DNA of 64,000 nucleotides from Metellina segmentata (lineage: Eukaryota; Arthropoda; Arachnida; Araneae; Tetragnathidae): NCBI GenBank assembly GCA_947359465.1, contig OX375881.1, positions 75,539,914 to 75,603,913 on the forward strand, given 5' to 3'. The translations under genes were made by a program, and so were the position numbers. Every line of letters begins with the position of its first letter. Within the stretch, counting starts at the first letter, position 1. Below are positions 22,763-36,000 of the stretch, piece by piece. The notes beneath the pieces are model-generated. The model had not been told where the DNA came from, did no database searches, and worked only from the letters and a program-made list of their open reading frames with translations.

Positions 22763-23225
22763 TATAGTCTCTAAGGTGTCATGTAACAATATATACATAT
22801 GTACTATACTATACTTAATATAAATTGTATATTGTTTGATTCTGTAAAATAAAATACATGTATATAGTGTATTTCCAGTTCGTAAAAGTGCACTTTTTTA
22901 TCATTTGTTCATATGCAATGGATGTGGTGGATTGTTGTTGAAGGTTTTTCTGTTATTTGTCTATTCGATTAACCGTCAGGATCCCAACCCTGACGTTTAA
23001 TCAAAGTTTCTCTGTACTCTAATCAGTCTTGTCCCAAAAAAGTTGAAAATTTTTCAAAAACCTAGCTTGTCATCAGGAACTTCTGTATCATTACTATTTT
23101 AAAGTTCTCTGTATTTTACAAAACAGCTCAATAACAAATCATGACTAGATATAAGTAAAGTTGGATTTGAATTTGACTACAAATATGCAGTATGTATAGA
23201 GAAGTTAAGTTTATAATGAGTTTAC
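22763..23225. other. No gene; contains a 14-bp hairpin
   Basis: AT-rich. GATTAACCGTCAGG at 22968-22981 and CCTGACGTTTAATC at 22990-23003 pair almost fully around an 8-base loop. No poly-T follows and no gene ends here, so a function is not claimed. Confidence 0.5.
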
Positions 23226-23775
23226 AGATTGTTGGTTCGTTTTGGGTTTTATGGTGCAAGGGCCATATTTGGCCAAGCTGTGCCAAACACGAGACAATAT
23301 AGAGGGAGGACAAAAAACAGAAGCGTAGGGCGTTGTAAAACTGCAAGGACAGGACTGATACCTCGGGGTTGTAAGGTCAGTAGATACCTAAAGATGTGCC
23401 CAAGGCAGAAAGTTTCCAGGAGTGGGTACTCTAACTTAACAAAACCTTTGTTTCAACAGTTGGTTTGTTGGGGTTTTATGGCACAAGGGCCATATTTGGC
23501 CACCATGCTGCACCAGACACGTGACATACAATATCAACAACAGTTTATTGATTAATAGTTTGTGATTGAAAACTGGTTGGCTTTATGTCACAGGAGTCAT
23601 ATTTGGCCGATACAAAACAAACATCATCAATTAAAGGACATACACAAGGACTGTTTTACTGATATAGAACAGAAAAATACATCTGGGGTAAAGCACAAGA
23701 ATCGAACTTGAACCACCTACAACTTGTAGATTGCTAGTGCATAGGGCAAATCCACTGTGCCACAGCCCCCCATGA
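23226..23775 (-). repeat. tRNA-derived SINE (family C), with internal duplication
   Basis: On the minus strand the head at 23772-23690 has GGCACAGTGGATTTGCCC (box A region) and GGTTCAAGTTCGATTCTTG (box B). The body contains TTTATGGxxCAAGGGCCATATTTGGCC twice in full (23248-23275, 23474-23500) and once weakly (23582-23610). An aged relative is at 51070-51260. Confidence 0.65.
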
Positions 23776-23919
23776 AAAACTGAGTCTCCTCACTGAGAGA
23801 AATGCAGAAAGTCGTTCAATCAAACAATAATTCATTAAATAAAACATGCTTTCATAGAAAATCTTTTATAAAATAAAATATTTACATGTGTATAATTTAC
23901 AAAAATTACAAGTGAACAG

Positions 23920-24078
23920 CTATGTTTTCATAACTTCTTCGTCGTCCTCTTCACAGGAATCCATCCAAAGGTAAACGTTCGCTTCTGCAGCAGTAAGCAT
24001 CACCGATTTTGAGGGATGAAAAGAAACAGAATGCACAACTTTGTGTCCCTTATGCTCACACGAATCCTTTAAAGCGCC
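23920..24078 (-). CDS. Wdr83: WDR83 exon 7 (blade 7, stop codon)
   Basis: The acceptor CCCCAG precedes GALKDSCEHKGHKVVHSVSF; the last blade ends HPSKSVMLTAAEANVYLW. The tail is acidic (SCEEDDEEV) and ends MKT then TAG at 23920-23922. The human protein also ends in an acidic tail. No clear AATAAA on the minus strand was seen in the next 100 bases, so the polyadenylation site is not called. Confidence 0.93.
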   Translation of the reverse strand, partial: GALKDSCEHKGHKVVHSVSFHPSKSVMLTAAEANVYLWMDSCEEDDEEVMKT

Positions 24079-27000
24079 CTGGGGAATACGAAATTGCATA
24101 ATGCGAAAATTTAAAATCAAGTTGTAAGATTTAAATTGATGAAAATGTAATCACTAGTGAATATTTCCTCTATAAAACTTCAACATGTAATAAATATATT
24201 CCTAATTATTATAAGCACTCACAATATATCACTTTTAAATAAATATCTGAATAAAACACTTCTCTTTCCTTTATAAAAGTATCTAAATACTGAGTTCATT
24301 TCTTTCGCTTCATTTCCATTTTTGTATTTGGTTTTCACCTCAAAAGGATAAAGTATCCTTTTGAACAATTTTTTATTTTACATTTACAATAAAAAGCTAA
24401 AGTGAACCTTATTCCAGTGTGCATGAAATATACATTACAAAGGAAAAATCATGTTGACAAAATGACAGTCTTTAGATTCAACCAAAGACAGTTATGGTAC
24501 ATGCTAAATCTGTCATGACCTCAAATGCCCTGACATTGTCATGAAGTGGAAGTTTAAAATTATGCGGTTTTGTAATTAAATATTTCCTTTCGGAATTGAT
24601 CTTGAATGGCTGCCAATAGCCCATTCAGTGCAACACACATTCAGTTACCTACTTACTACCATAAACAATGATTTAAAAGTTCAATTTCTTGTTTAATATT
24701 TCAATATTTTAAAATTATTACTCCTTTTTAAGTGTTTTCTGTGAAGTGATACAGTCAACAAAACACAATCATAACTCATTTTCATCAAGTTTTTTAACTA
24801 TTTCTTTTAAATCCTCATTTTATATATTAAGTTATCAAATCTATCATTAAAAACAACCACAAAAATTTTAAATATGTATCTCATAAACAGAAAAGTTTTA
24901 GCATTTTAATTACATTGTAGACATGAAAAACAGAAAGCTATATAGTTTAAAAGTTAGTCGGTTTTTATTCCTGACATTTGATAGGGGTGCTGTTACCTAA
25001 CCATCAAAAACTAAACCACTAACTTAAACTGAAGTGGAGTAAAATAAGTTCAGTTTATTTATTGCAGCAAACTGTAATGGTGAGGAGTGCATTACTTGAA
25101 TGCAATTATTTAAAAGTAATGGAGTACATTAAACAGATGAGCTATTTCAGATTAAATTAAAATTAATATGACAAAAGTTTTTAAAACAGTTTCTGCAACA
25201 GAACAAAGCAAAATACCATTTGTGCTCTATTGATTATATTATTTACAATGTACCTTTGAAAATAGTGGAAACAAAACCATTATTTACATTGGCATCATCA
25301 AAGTAAAAGTCACAATATATTTACACTAACAAGAAACGTGTGAATACATGCCTGATAAATTGTCAATTCGAATTATGGTTTTTAGTTTCGAAAGGTATAA
25401 AATTCTTAAGAGTTGCAGCAGTTTTGCAAATCTCAACTTAAGGGGATCAGTGCACAAAAATCTTTCAAAATTTCAATTATTATTTTTTTTTTTTTATAAA
25501 TTTAAATAAATGTTTATACAATTCTTTTTAAAATTATATTTTCTGAATAAATATACTTTAAATAGAAGTATTTTAGACAATTTTTTGAAAAATATGTTTA
25601 CATGCCTGAAGTATGCTTTTAACTTTAACACCTCAAAATGTGTATTTTTTCCCACTAAAGGAACATTTTTTAAAAGTCAATTCAAGCAAATATAGAAAAA
25701 ATTGGTTTACAAGTGTAACATACCCTATAACATATTTTAACACAGGCAAGTTTTTCTATCTGTTCCGAAAAGTTCATTTTAATCGTTGAAAAAGATGAAA
25801 ATTGATCATTTTTCAAAAACCAAATATAAGTTTTAAAAAAATCTCAAAACTTCAAATTTTAAGTTTTTTTAAAAATCCCTGTGTTAAAAGCATTTAAAAG
25901 TGTCTTCATAGCCTGTATAAAAAATTAATATCAATACACATAAAAGATTATGAGAAAATGTTCCTTAAAATTAGACCATTTTAACATTGTGGAGATAGGA
26001 CTGCTCTGGTCCCCATAACCAGAAACTATCTTCTTTCAAAATAATGCAAACTCTTATGGTATATAAGTCTAAAATATTAACTTGAATTAAATAAACTGTC
26101 CAGTATAAAGTTGAAATTTAAGCTTATTGGTTAAAATTTAAGCCAACCAAACAGGAACGTAAGATTTGGAAGTTAATAAAGAAACTATCCAACTTTTACG
26201 TTCAACAGAACAATAAAGTACAAATGAAAGTATCACAAAATGAAAGAATTCAAAACCTTAGTATGGCTTAATTCTAATCCTTTCTCTTGAAATAGCATTT
26301 ATTATGCTAAAATATAACCTAACAGAGAGATGTGACTAAACAAAATGCAGTACTAGTAAAATTGCTTTAAAATAACAAGAGAGATTAAATTTTCATCGTC
26401 ATTATTGCAAACATATTGATACTGGTGATTGAAATTTTTATCATCACTCATGTGAAGTTCATTAAGTTCAACAATAAAATAAATAGGTCTCATGTTATGT
26501 TCTTCCAACACATATTCTGAGTGTGTTAACTTATGCTAGTTATTTCTCAATCACAATTTGCGTGTCTGTGCAAATTAGTCGATCTTTCCAAAACACTTTG
26601 AAAAGATCAACTTAAATTTTAAATTCAAAGAAAAGTTGAATACCTCAATTAAATCCCATGAGTAAACGTACCCATCTTCAGATCCAGAAATAATAAGAGA
26701 ATCTGTGTGGTTGAGACAACTTTCGACTCTGTAGTTCTCATTTTTATGACCAGAATACCTGCAAGAAATTATCATTTACAAAATAATCAGGTAAAGCAAA
26801 CAGTTCTGAAAATACAAAATATTATCGAAAACAAACATGTTTGAAAAATATCACCACTTAGAAAATACAATTTTTGGGATGCAGTGTTAGTATAGTCTCG
26901 TTTGGTTAGTCACTCTACAGTCAGGTTTTGCTACATGACGACTGACTAATTCGACAGAGGGGTTCGTTGGGGTGGATGGTCAGTAGGTTATTTGAGGTGG

Positions 27001-30000
27001 TGGGTCAGTTGGTAGGGGTGATCTATGAGTTGATTGGTTATGGTTTGAGTCTTATTTGCCCGAGGTCATAAAATGGAACAGCTGAGCAAAATCCACAGAA
27101 GGAAATCACATTTTAATTACATTGCAGTGAATTGCAAGGCTGTTGAATACAATTAAAATTGCAACGTTTGTGTATGAGACAGACTTGTAACACTACTCCT
27201 TCAGGTAGATATCGTTTCAAGCATGAGCTAGTAAGCTCAACTTAAAATGCATTTTTTTATTTGTGAAATCCTAAGAGTGCAATGTATTTTTATGAAAATG
27301 TCAGTACAATATTAGAATTGTTATTAAAAATATATTATGGTTAACATGTTCTAAAATCATCTAAAATTTCCTACTATCAATATATTTTTACAAATTAAAA
27401 TCCTTACATCATAAGAACATGCTTAATCTCTCACTAATTCTTTTGATGATGGAAATCATTCATTTTGTAGAAAGAAAAATCGACATTAAAAGAACGAGTG
27501 TTTTCATACAAAATATAATATGGACATATCTCTATTATTATAAAATGAAGCGTTTGTGTGTCGACTGTCCTGACAAATCTATGGCATTTACAAAAATGAG
27601 ATTTGGCACACAAGTGTCCAAATTTTTTGCAATTTTTCTATCGCGCCCGAATTTTAAAATTTTATTTCGAACATTTTAAAATTAATTTATTAGTTTTATC
27701 TCCCTCTATCCTACGTTCCGAAATCTGACCTCGGTTGACATTGGAAAGAACATATTTGATTTTCTTTCAATAAATATTTTTAAATTGAATATTTATATTT
27801 TTGCAAGAGATTGTGACGTCACGTCAATTGGATCTCTTCGCAATTCAAATTTGCCGTGCTATTGGTCTTTTAGCAAACCAAATTGGAATTCGAATTTGCT
27901 GTGATACTGGTTTGTGAAGCAAACCAAATTAGAATTCATAGCAATCACCGGGGGTTAGAGAGCAGTGGTTACGCCTGACCTCATGAAAAGAACTGTCACA
28001 GGCAATGCCATGTTGGCCACACAGTAGTTAGCATACTATACTTCCAAACTACTTTAGATATATCTCAATTGAAAAGCAAAAAATAATTCAGCATACACTA
28101 CATTTTGATGCATGAGTCCAGCATATTAATGCTGATTTCATGGTGTCTTCTGTAAACCAGAGACGGAATATACATAAAATGAACATTAGACAAAAACAGT
28201 ATGAATAGAAGAATCACAAGTTTCCTTTAATAGAATTCTAAAAATGTTCTGTTGGAGTCAACCAGGTGTACCGTCATGTAAGAATTTGACGGACAGCTGA
28301 TTTAAAATTAAACTATTTATTTACATAAATATTTACAAGATAATTATGGGCACAGCCATCGACAATCGAAACCTGCCTGAAGCCAAAGTAACACAATTGG
28401 CAAAACAGAGACGTCTGTCTCTCGTTGAATCTCGAGTCCGAAATCTCCTCAAAATCCACGTTTGCTTCGCAGAACCGCCGCTGACAACGAGAAGGGGGGT
28501 GAATTCCGAGCCCTCTAGAGATGTTTATGTTCTCTGCCGAAGAGAAACACCCCCACACAGCTGCGAAACCGTCTGTCATGCCGACTTGAGTCCCCCACCG
28601 CAAAAACTTGGAGGAGCCGCACGTGCAAAGACTAAAATTGTTTTCGCATTCCGAAACATTCCAGCGTCCACGTGTTAGGGAAAAGGGTCGGCAAGTACCA
28701 TATGGTACACAGGTGAAAAGGCCTGAGTGATTCTGGAAGTGATTCTGGCTTTAGCAGAAAAAGTAGCAATGCTCTAGCTATTGTTTCGAAGTAATGGATT
28801 TCATTATGGTTACTCAAGAATTGAAAAAATGGCGAGTCATTCCATGGTTCCTCTGTAAAGTACACAGCCTCTCTCCTTACCCTACCAAGACATCTTAGAG
28901 GGTAGTTGCCGACAAAGGAATTGGGCCCACTGTGGTTGACAATTTAAATTCACCAAAATAGGTTCAGTTTAATAAATTCAGTTTACAAATTCAGCACATT
29001 GTTGGATCGTTTCGTAGTGAAAATGACGGCCCTGATTATTTTAAGTCTACTTTCCACCAGTTCCTAGTTTGCTCTTCTAATAGGATATTTCATCATTCTT
29101 TGATTAAACATGGCATTAGAAGAGATAGCAGAGCTTTTCCATGCAAATCCGACATGTTAGATCATCTTGGATATTTTAACCCATTCAGACCGATACTTTC
29201 GAAATGTCAAATAATACACTTGCAACTTTTTCTGACAAAACTATAAGCAACCTTGTGGAATGAAACAATTAATGCAAAAAAGAGAGGTCAATTCCAAAAT
29301 TCAGTCATAATCTCAGCAGTGCACAGTTCAAAATGATTGCATGTCTCTCTGATTTGAGGACTTAGGAGGTAGAAGGTCTTGGTCCAAGGCCAAATCTAAC
29401 CCATTTGCTGCCTCTATTCCTGGTCTAGTCACGGATTGTACACATATACTAATTTTTTATAATAGAAGGTTGATTTTAATAGCAATTTCTCATTGTAATA
29501 TTATTTATTAATACCATGTCACGAAAAGTTGTTCTTTACATTTGAAAATTCACTCTGGATTATAAATGTCTAAAGTGTTCCAATTTGTTGCCATTGTTAT
29601 CTTCTAAAGAAGTTCTATTTCATCCAATTTATCTAACAATGATTTTGTTAGGATAGAAATTGTTCAATCAATGTTCACTTCCAAGGTACACGAAAAGCTC
29701 TGACAAACCTATTAAACCAATTTATGGATTTGTCATAAATTTAAATAGTCATTAATTTAAAATGTAATACTGTAATTAGTAATTAATTTAATGTGTAAAT
29801 ACTGTAAAGTAAAATGTTACTGTAATCTATTTCAGTTTTTAATTATGGTACAGCAGGTCAAAATGGATTATAAAAGAAGTTGGTTCAATTCCATTTCCTC
29901 TTCATGCTACCATTTTTAAATAACAGTTCGTAAAAGGGGTCACTATTCAAAGAAGGACTCTTATAAACATAAGTGGTTGGTTTTTAGATGTATATTAACA

Positions 30001-33000
30001 TCCGATTTGTGTTCATGGATGACTTATTGTGAATCTGAGCTTTCAAATAGTTTTCAAACATTGCAGAGTGCAGAACAGCATTTGGTTTTTTAAATGCAAA
30101 TACAATAGTATATACTTGAATTGCAGGAAACAGCAAATTTAGACATTAATGATTAAATTAGACAGAAACAAACCAAGATATTTTTTTATGTAAAATATTT
30201 ACTCGGATAGAACTTCACCGCCATCTTTATCAACAAGGCGTAAGGTACTATCCAAACAACTTGCTAATACACACTGCCCATCTTTAGTAAAGGTTACACA
30301 GTTCAGAGAACCTACAAGAAATATAAAAACAGTTCTAAATATATTTTTAAAATCACATTTATCCACATGATCACAGAAGACCACAATATGATATATAAGC
30401 TGACATATAAGCATAATATGATAAGCTGACCACATGATCACAAAACCTTTGTAAACTGATAAGGGGAAATAGAAAACTATTTCTTAAATGCTACACTTTA
30501 ACAAAATTAGATATAGTGAAAATTCCTATAAAGCAAGATAGATACCCTGATTGTTGATTGTAATTTATTAATATGTTTATATGGCATTATTTATGCACAG
30601 TGCAGCTCAAATATTTCAGAATTTCATAGACAGTTATCAGAGACTTATATTTATGCTACTTATATCTCGACGATGTTATCATTGCATCGCATAATGATGT
30701 AGAACATGAGCCACGTTTAAAACAAATTTTTCAGCATTTTCTGATTTGGTAGTTTTAAACGTTGATCAATGCACTTTTTTGATATCATTACCTTCCTGAG
30801 GATCCCAGATATTAGTAGAAGGAATTTCCCCATTACCTGAGAAAATCGAAACTTCCCCTGAACCTAAAACTATAGTAGAATTAAGGAGATTTTTAGCAAT
30901 GTCAAATTTTAACCAGATTTTTACAAACACGTTTACATGACAAATAAAAGGGTACGAAAAAGAAGGATAAAACTAATAGATTGAACTGGTAATGCTAATA
31001 AGTTATTTTAAAACAAAGAAATAGTTGCATCAGTAACTCTTTTATTTCACCGCAAAGTAAATGCTAAGTATTCATTGAAAGTTGATGCTACTGATGTAGC
31101 GATTGGTGGTGAGCTCAATCTAAGCTATACCGATATATGTTGTAGAAACCACTGTCTTTTTATTTGCAGAAACTCTGAAAATAAGTGTCGAAACAGCGTT
31201 TATGACTGAGCATAACTCTGCATATTTGCAGTTAAAAATCTCTGGCAAATACTGGAAGATAGGGTTTCTCATTTTCACAGATCATAAACCTTACCTCTGC
31301 ATTCAGTCAGGAGAGTCTACATCAGCATAATCACTTAGAATACATTAGCAAATTTTCGAAATATAAGTTTTATTTAGGGAGCTAAAAACAACACAGCTAA
31401 TACAGTGTCCCATTGTCACCATATGTATCCCTTCAAAAATTCAACTTATGAAACTATGGCACAAGCACGATAAAATGATCTAATGTAATAAAAAAAATTA
31501 AGACTTGAAATTAAATGTGGTCTCAAGCTGAAACAGGCTTCAAAAGTTAGAAAACTATATCCAGAAATTAAAACCCATTCCAACGTCTAGTCAGTATCTA
31601 CTAGCACTTTTATTTAGTACTAAGTAAATGTTTTAAAAGCTTTAAGTATCCTTTAAAGTTTTCTAAGTAGTTCCAAGTCAAATTTTACTTAGTGGGTTCC
31701 AAGCATTTTTGTTTCAAGATAAAGTTTAGTTTTGTTCAATAAGGTTTCAATGGTGAATTTATAACTTGTAAAACTGGGATTACAACCAGGAATTAAAATC
31801 AGGTACCTGGAAGTGTAAGACTAACAGTATTTTGCATTATCTTTTTATCTTGTAAAATTTCAATTTTTGAATTCAAAATTGGCTTTTTTCCTTTAATTAT
31901 TTGTCACTCACAAATTTCACACACAAAAATTACAAATTGCTCATTTCTTTATTATATTCAGGCATATGTGACAGGAGTTTGTATGTTTTCTAATGATGAT
32001 TTCAAATGGATATCCTAAACATAGACATTATTCTTATCCGAAATAATTTAAAAAATAAGTAACTCACAGCCCAAGTCATCCTGGTGCAATTGTCCAGCTC
32101 TCATATCATAACGCCTAATACAACCATCTAACGAACCAGTTAGTATTTCATAGTCAGAAACTGAAAGAGATGTAACAGAATCCTTTGCATCTCGCATAAT
32201 CTAGATAATTAAAATATAGTAGCATATTTATATTAGAGTGGGGAATAATCCTGAATACATTTCATATTGATATAAAGAAAATATTCATTAAAATCATTAT
32301 TTAAGTACTAAATTTTTTTTTAATCATTATTTAACATAGTAAAAATTCTCTAAATTAAATTTTAGATAGCAATAAACAAATATCACACTTGTTAAGTACT
32401 TAACTATGTAGTGTGTGTACCGTAGCAAAATAATTACAGTAGAATCTTGATTACTAGATTTCTAATTAACCAAGTGTCTGTGCTATTAAAGCCAAATTTG
32501 ATAATGAGGTTTTTTTTTTTAAACTTTGAGCACAAGTGTGCAAACTTTACCCAAAGAGATGTGACAGTGCTACATAACAGGATTGTCAAGGTTCTACTGT
32601 AGTTGAATACAAAACAATTCATAAATTTTCCAAGAAATACCGAGAATGTAGGCTTTTAAAGTAATTATATATAATCGGCTTAGAATCAAAACACGGCAAG
32701 TCAAAATTTTCAAGATGAGTCTTTGAGATCTTATAGACCGGAATGTGGTGGTCTTGACATATGAAGTCTATCAAGATATATTTTCTTGGCAAGAAGGTTA
32801 GATTTCTTCTTGAGAAGCACTTGATGAGTATGGATAGTGAGTAGAATTTCTTTCCCTTTTGTTTTCTCGTAACTGCTTTTTGACTTGTGTTTCATTTGTC
32901 AGTTGACAATACAGCTATATATATATATATATATACTTATCTTACATGGCAAAAAAAAGAAACATTATTTTTTATCGCATTTTGGCAACACTGTGCAATT

Positions 33001-36000
33001 GTTTGTTTACCACGAAGCCTCACGCCTCAATTGAATTTATAGTGCTATCATATAAAATTTTATTGAGAAAAAAATTTAATATTAGTCAAGCTATTGCAGC
33101 TTACAAAAATGCTGGGTATTCGATTTCCAAAACAGAGCTCACATTTCAAGTCAAATTTGCCAAAAGTTTTCATTTGAATTCCAAATTGTTTGAGTTTTGA
33201 TTCCAGAGGTACTGTATAACTTTTCTGTAGCACAGCAAATTTATATTTGAAAAATATTTTGTTGGAGTATCATATTTTATAGACAATCCCTTCTGTTAGG
33301 ACATATATGTCTTCATTGATGTGAATGAAGTGAGTAAGGATCGCACATCGAACCAATGAGGACAGCTAAGCTAACAATTACATCAAATTTGCAATTTAAA
33401 TCACCAGATAAAATTTTTAAGTTTGTCACACTTCTGAGCACAAAAAAATATTTATCTACAACAAATGTAGTTAGATAAAATAACTTAAATTTAACAGAGA
33501 GTACGAATTACAGGATAAAAGATTAGGAAAACCAATTTTATCATAATTAAACGATTTAATATGGTTATCAGTGATTAATTAAAGTAGTAATTTCCAATTT
33601 TCAGGATTTTAGAACTGTCAGGGACACAAGTTTTGAGACTCTGGCTAAGCTCAAAAGTATGCAAAATATGCTGACATCTACTTTCGATGAGACCCTTCTT
33701 ATATTAACGTTTAAAGAAATGACATAGCCAATGAGCTGGCTAAAGAAAGTTCCTTGGAAAATCTAACATCACAGAACCAACATCCCATGAAACTTTCAGA
33801 GTCCAATATCTGCAGTAATATTATATGAAGAACTCCCCTACTCATAATTGGTACAGGAGAACTCGCCCAAACTATGCTTTGTAGGTGTTCTGCGATCAAA
33901 AATCAGACGACTTTGTCGAGATTCAAAAGTGGCCATAATACCACTTACAAGTTTTAAAATAGACATCAAATTTTCCTGTTTGTCGCAAATTCACAAACGT
34001 AAAGGCTTCCCAACTCCCAAGCTTTTGTGTGTCAGTGTTTTTATTCTTTAGATCTTAATATTTCTAAATGTTTAAGTTATTGTAGTGAATAATCAGATGA
34101 CTTTGTGATGATTCAGAAGTGACCATACCAACACTTACAAGTCTCAAAATGGACATAAAATTTTTCCTGTTTATCCTAAATGCACAAATGCAAAGGCTCC
34201 CCAGCTCCCATGCTTTCGTGTGTCAATGTTCCCATTCTTTAATACTTCTACTGATTTAAGTTATTGTAGTGAATACTGATCTAAATTTAAAATTTACATA
34301 ATCATTAAAGTGATGCATAGAGTACATTCTGTGGATATACTAGGTAAACGTAGAGGTTTTACTGTTTTTATCTTTATACAGCCTTCAAATCAAAAAATAA
34401 AATTGAATAAAATAGAAATAAATGCACTAAGAACTACTGCACCAAATCACTTACCATGCCAAATCTAAGACATAAAACACAATATGCTAATCAAAACTAA
34501 GTAGTTTTATTATAAGCTCATTATTTTAAAGCATGGAAAGAAAAATATTTACTATTTTGGAAAATAGTTACATTTTGGAACAGTGCTCATTTCATAACAG
34601 CAATGTTTCATGAGTAGGGGAGTGGAAGGAGTGGCACAGCTAAAATTATGGCAAAATAAATCACTTTATTTTATTTCCAGTTTGACCACTAAAGGGCCAG
34701 TTTATAGCTCCTTGTTGTTTCATCCAGCAGCAAGTTTCAGTTTATAGTTGGAAAAAGTTTAATTTACCACCTACAAAGTAAGTTTCTAATCCATTTTTAG
34801 TTCTATTTCTTTACTCATGTAATTTGTAAAACAAACATAATATAATGTCATTGTAATCTTAAAGATATAATGAATGATTATCTGCAATTTAGTTAAGCCT
34901 AAAACCAGCATGGTTTATGTGACAAGTTATTTTTTAGAAGCAATGTGTAGAGGGAGGAATGGGACATGTCCCTTTCCTCCCTTCTATAAATTAAAATATC
35001 AAACATTTAAAATTGAACACATTTAGTAGATTTTGTTGTAAAAATCACTGACTTTGGTATTAAAACTTTATTCTCATATTAAAAATTTTGAAAACTAGGG
35101 GGGTCCGCCCCCTGCTCGCTTATGCTCACCAACCCCCGGGGATTGCTGCGCAATCCCATTTGGTTTGCTTCGCAAACCAACACTCCTTTCGCAGATGCCA
35201 TTTGGTTTGCTTCGCAAACCAACATTCCTTTCACAGAGTGAAACTATCTGAATAATTCGTATTATCCCGAATTCACTTTCCGGTACATGACGTCACAGCG
35301 ATGGCTTCGCCCCCTGCTCGCTTACGCTCGCCGACCCCGGGGATTGCTACGCATTCCGGTTTGGTTTGCTTCGCAAACCAATACTTATTTCGCAAGTGAT
35401 TTCACTTTTTTTTGCTATAACACTTAATGCACCCTAAACTAATAGCCGCATCAGTAAAACATCTTCTGTATCTTGTTGCCTGTACAATTTTAAGTAAACA
35501 GAGTTAATCTCCAAACTTTACGATCTGTACTTTGTCGGTAAACTGTCTGAGAACAGAGGGAAAAAAGCAAGCCTATTTCCTCGCCAAATAAAAAGAAATA
35601 GTTTTTATGGCAATTGTTGCTACGATAAATTTGATATCTGGTAAACCCGATAGTCAAAATTGCAACCCACTACTGCTTGCGGAATCTGCTATGCGAACTG
35701 AAAAATACGAAATTTGTGTCACTAACTTTTGATTGCATCGAATTTATTTATGAACCAATTTTAAAAATAATTGTACCATAAGGAAGAGTACATTCTGAGG
35801 TATATTGTGATATTTTTCAAATTAAAAACTAACAGTAATACGATATAGATATGACCGTTTTAGTTTTGTATCGGAAGTTACGATCTGAAAGTTCCGAAAA
35901 TTGTATGACCAACTTTTAATTGCATCCATTTTATTTATTAACCCATTTGAAAAATAATTGTACCATAAGAAAGAGTGTAATGTAATGTATTCAGTGATAT

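Larger units (their letters stand above)
26759..30202 (-). other. WDR83 intron 5
   Basis: Contains a GT-rich patch at 26935-27055 (repeated GGT and TTGG), a Helitron-like fragment at 27531-27976 and a less AT-rich block at 28255-28900. The rest is AT-rich without coding traces. Confidence 0.6.

Noticed and set aside
23229..23555. 108-codon ORF as a gene
   Set aside because: It reads through the duplicated SINE family C body; the repeated amino-acid phrases come from the DNA repeat.
28346..28678. 110-codon ORF as a host gene
   Set aside because: No family resemblance, low-complexity basic composition, and it lies in a WDR83 intron in a compositionally odd block; an open frame arises easily there.
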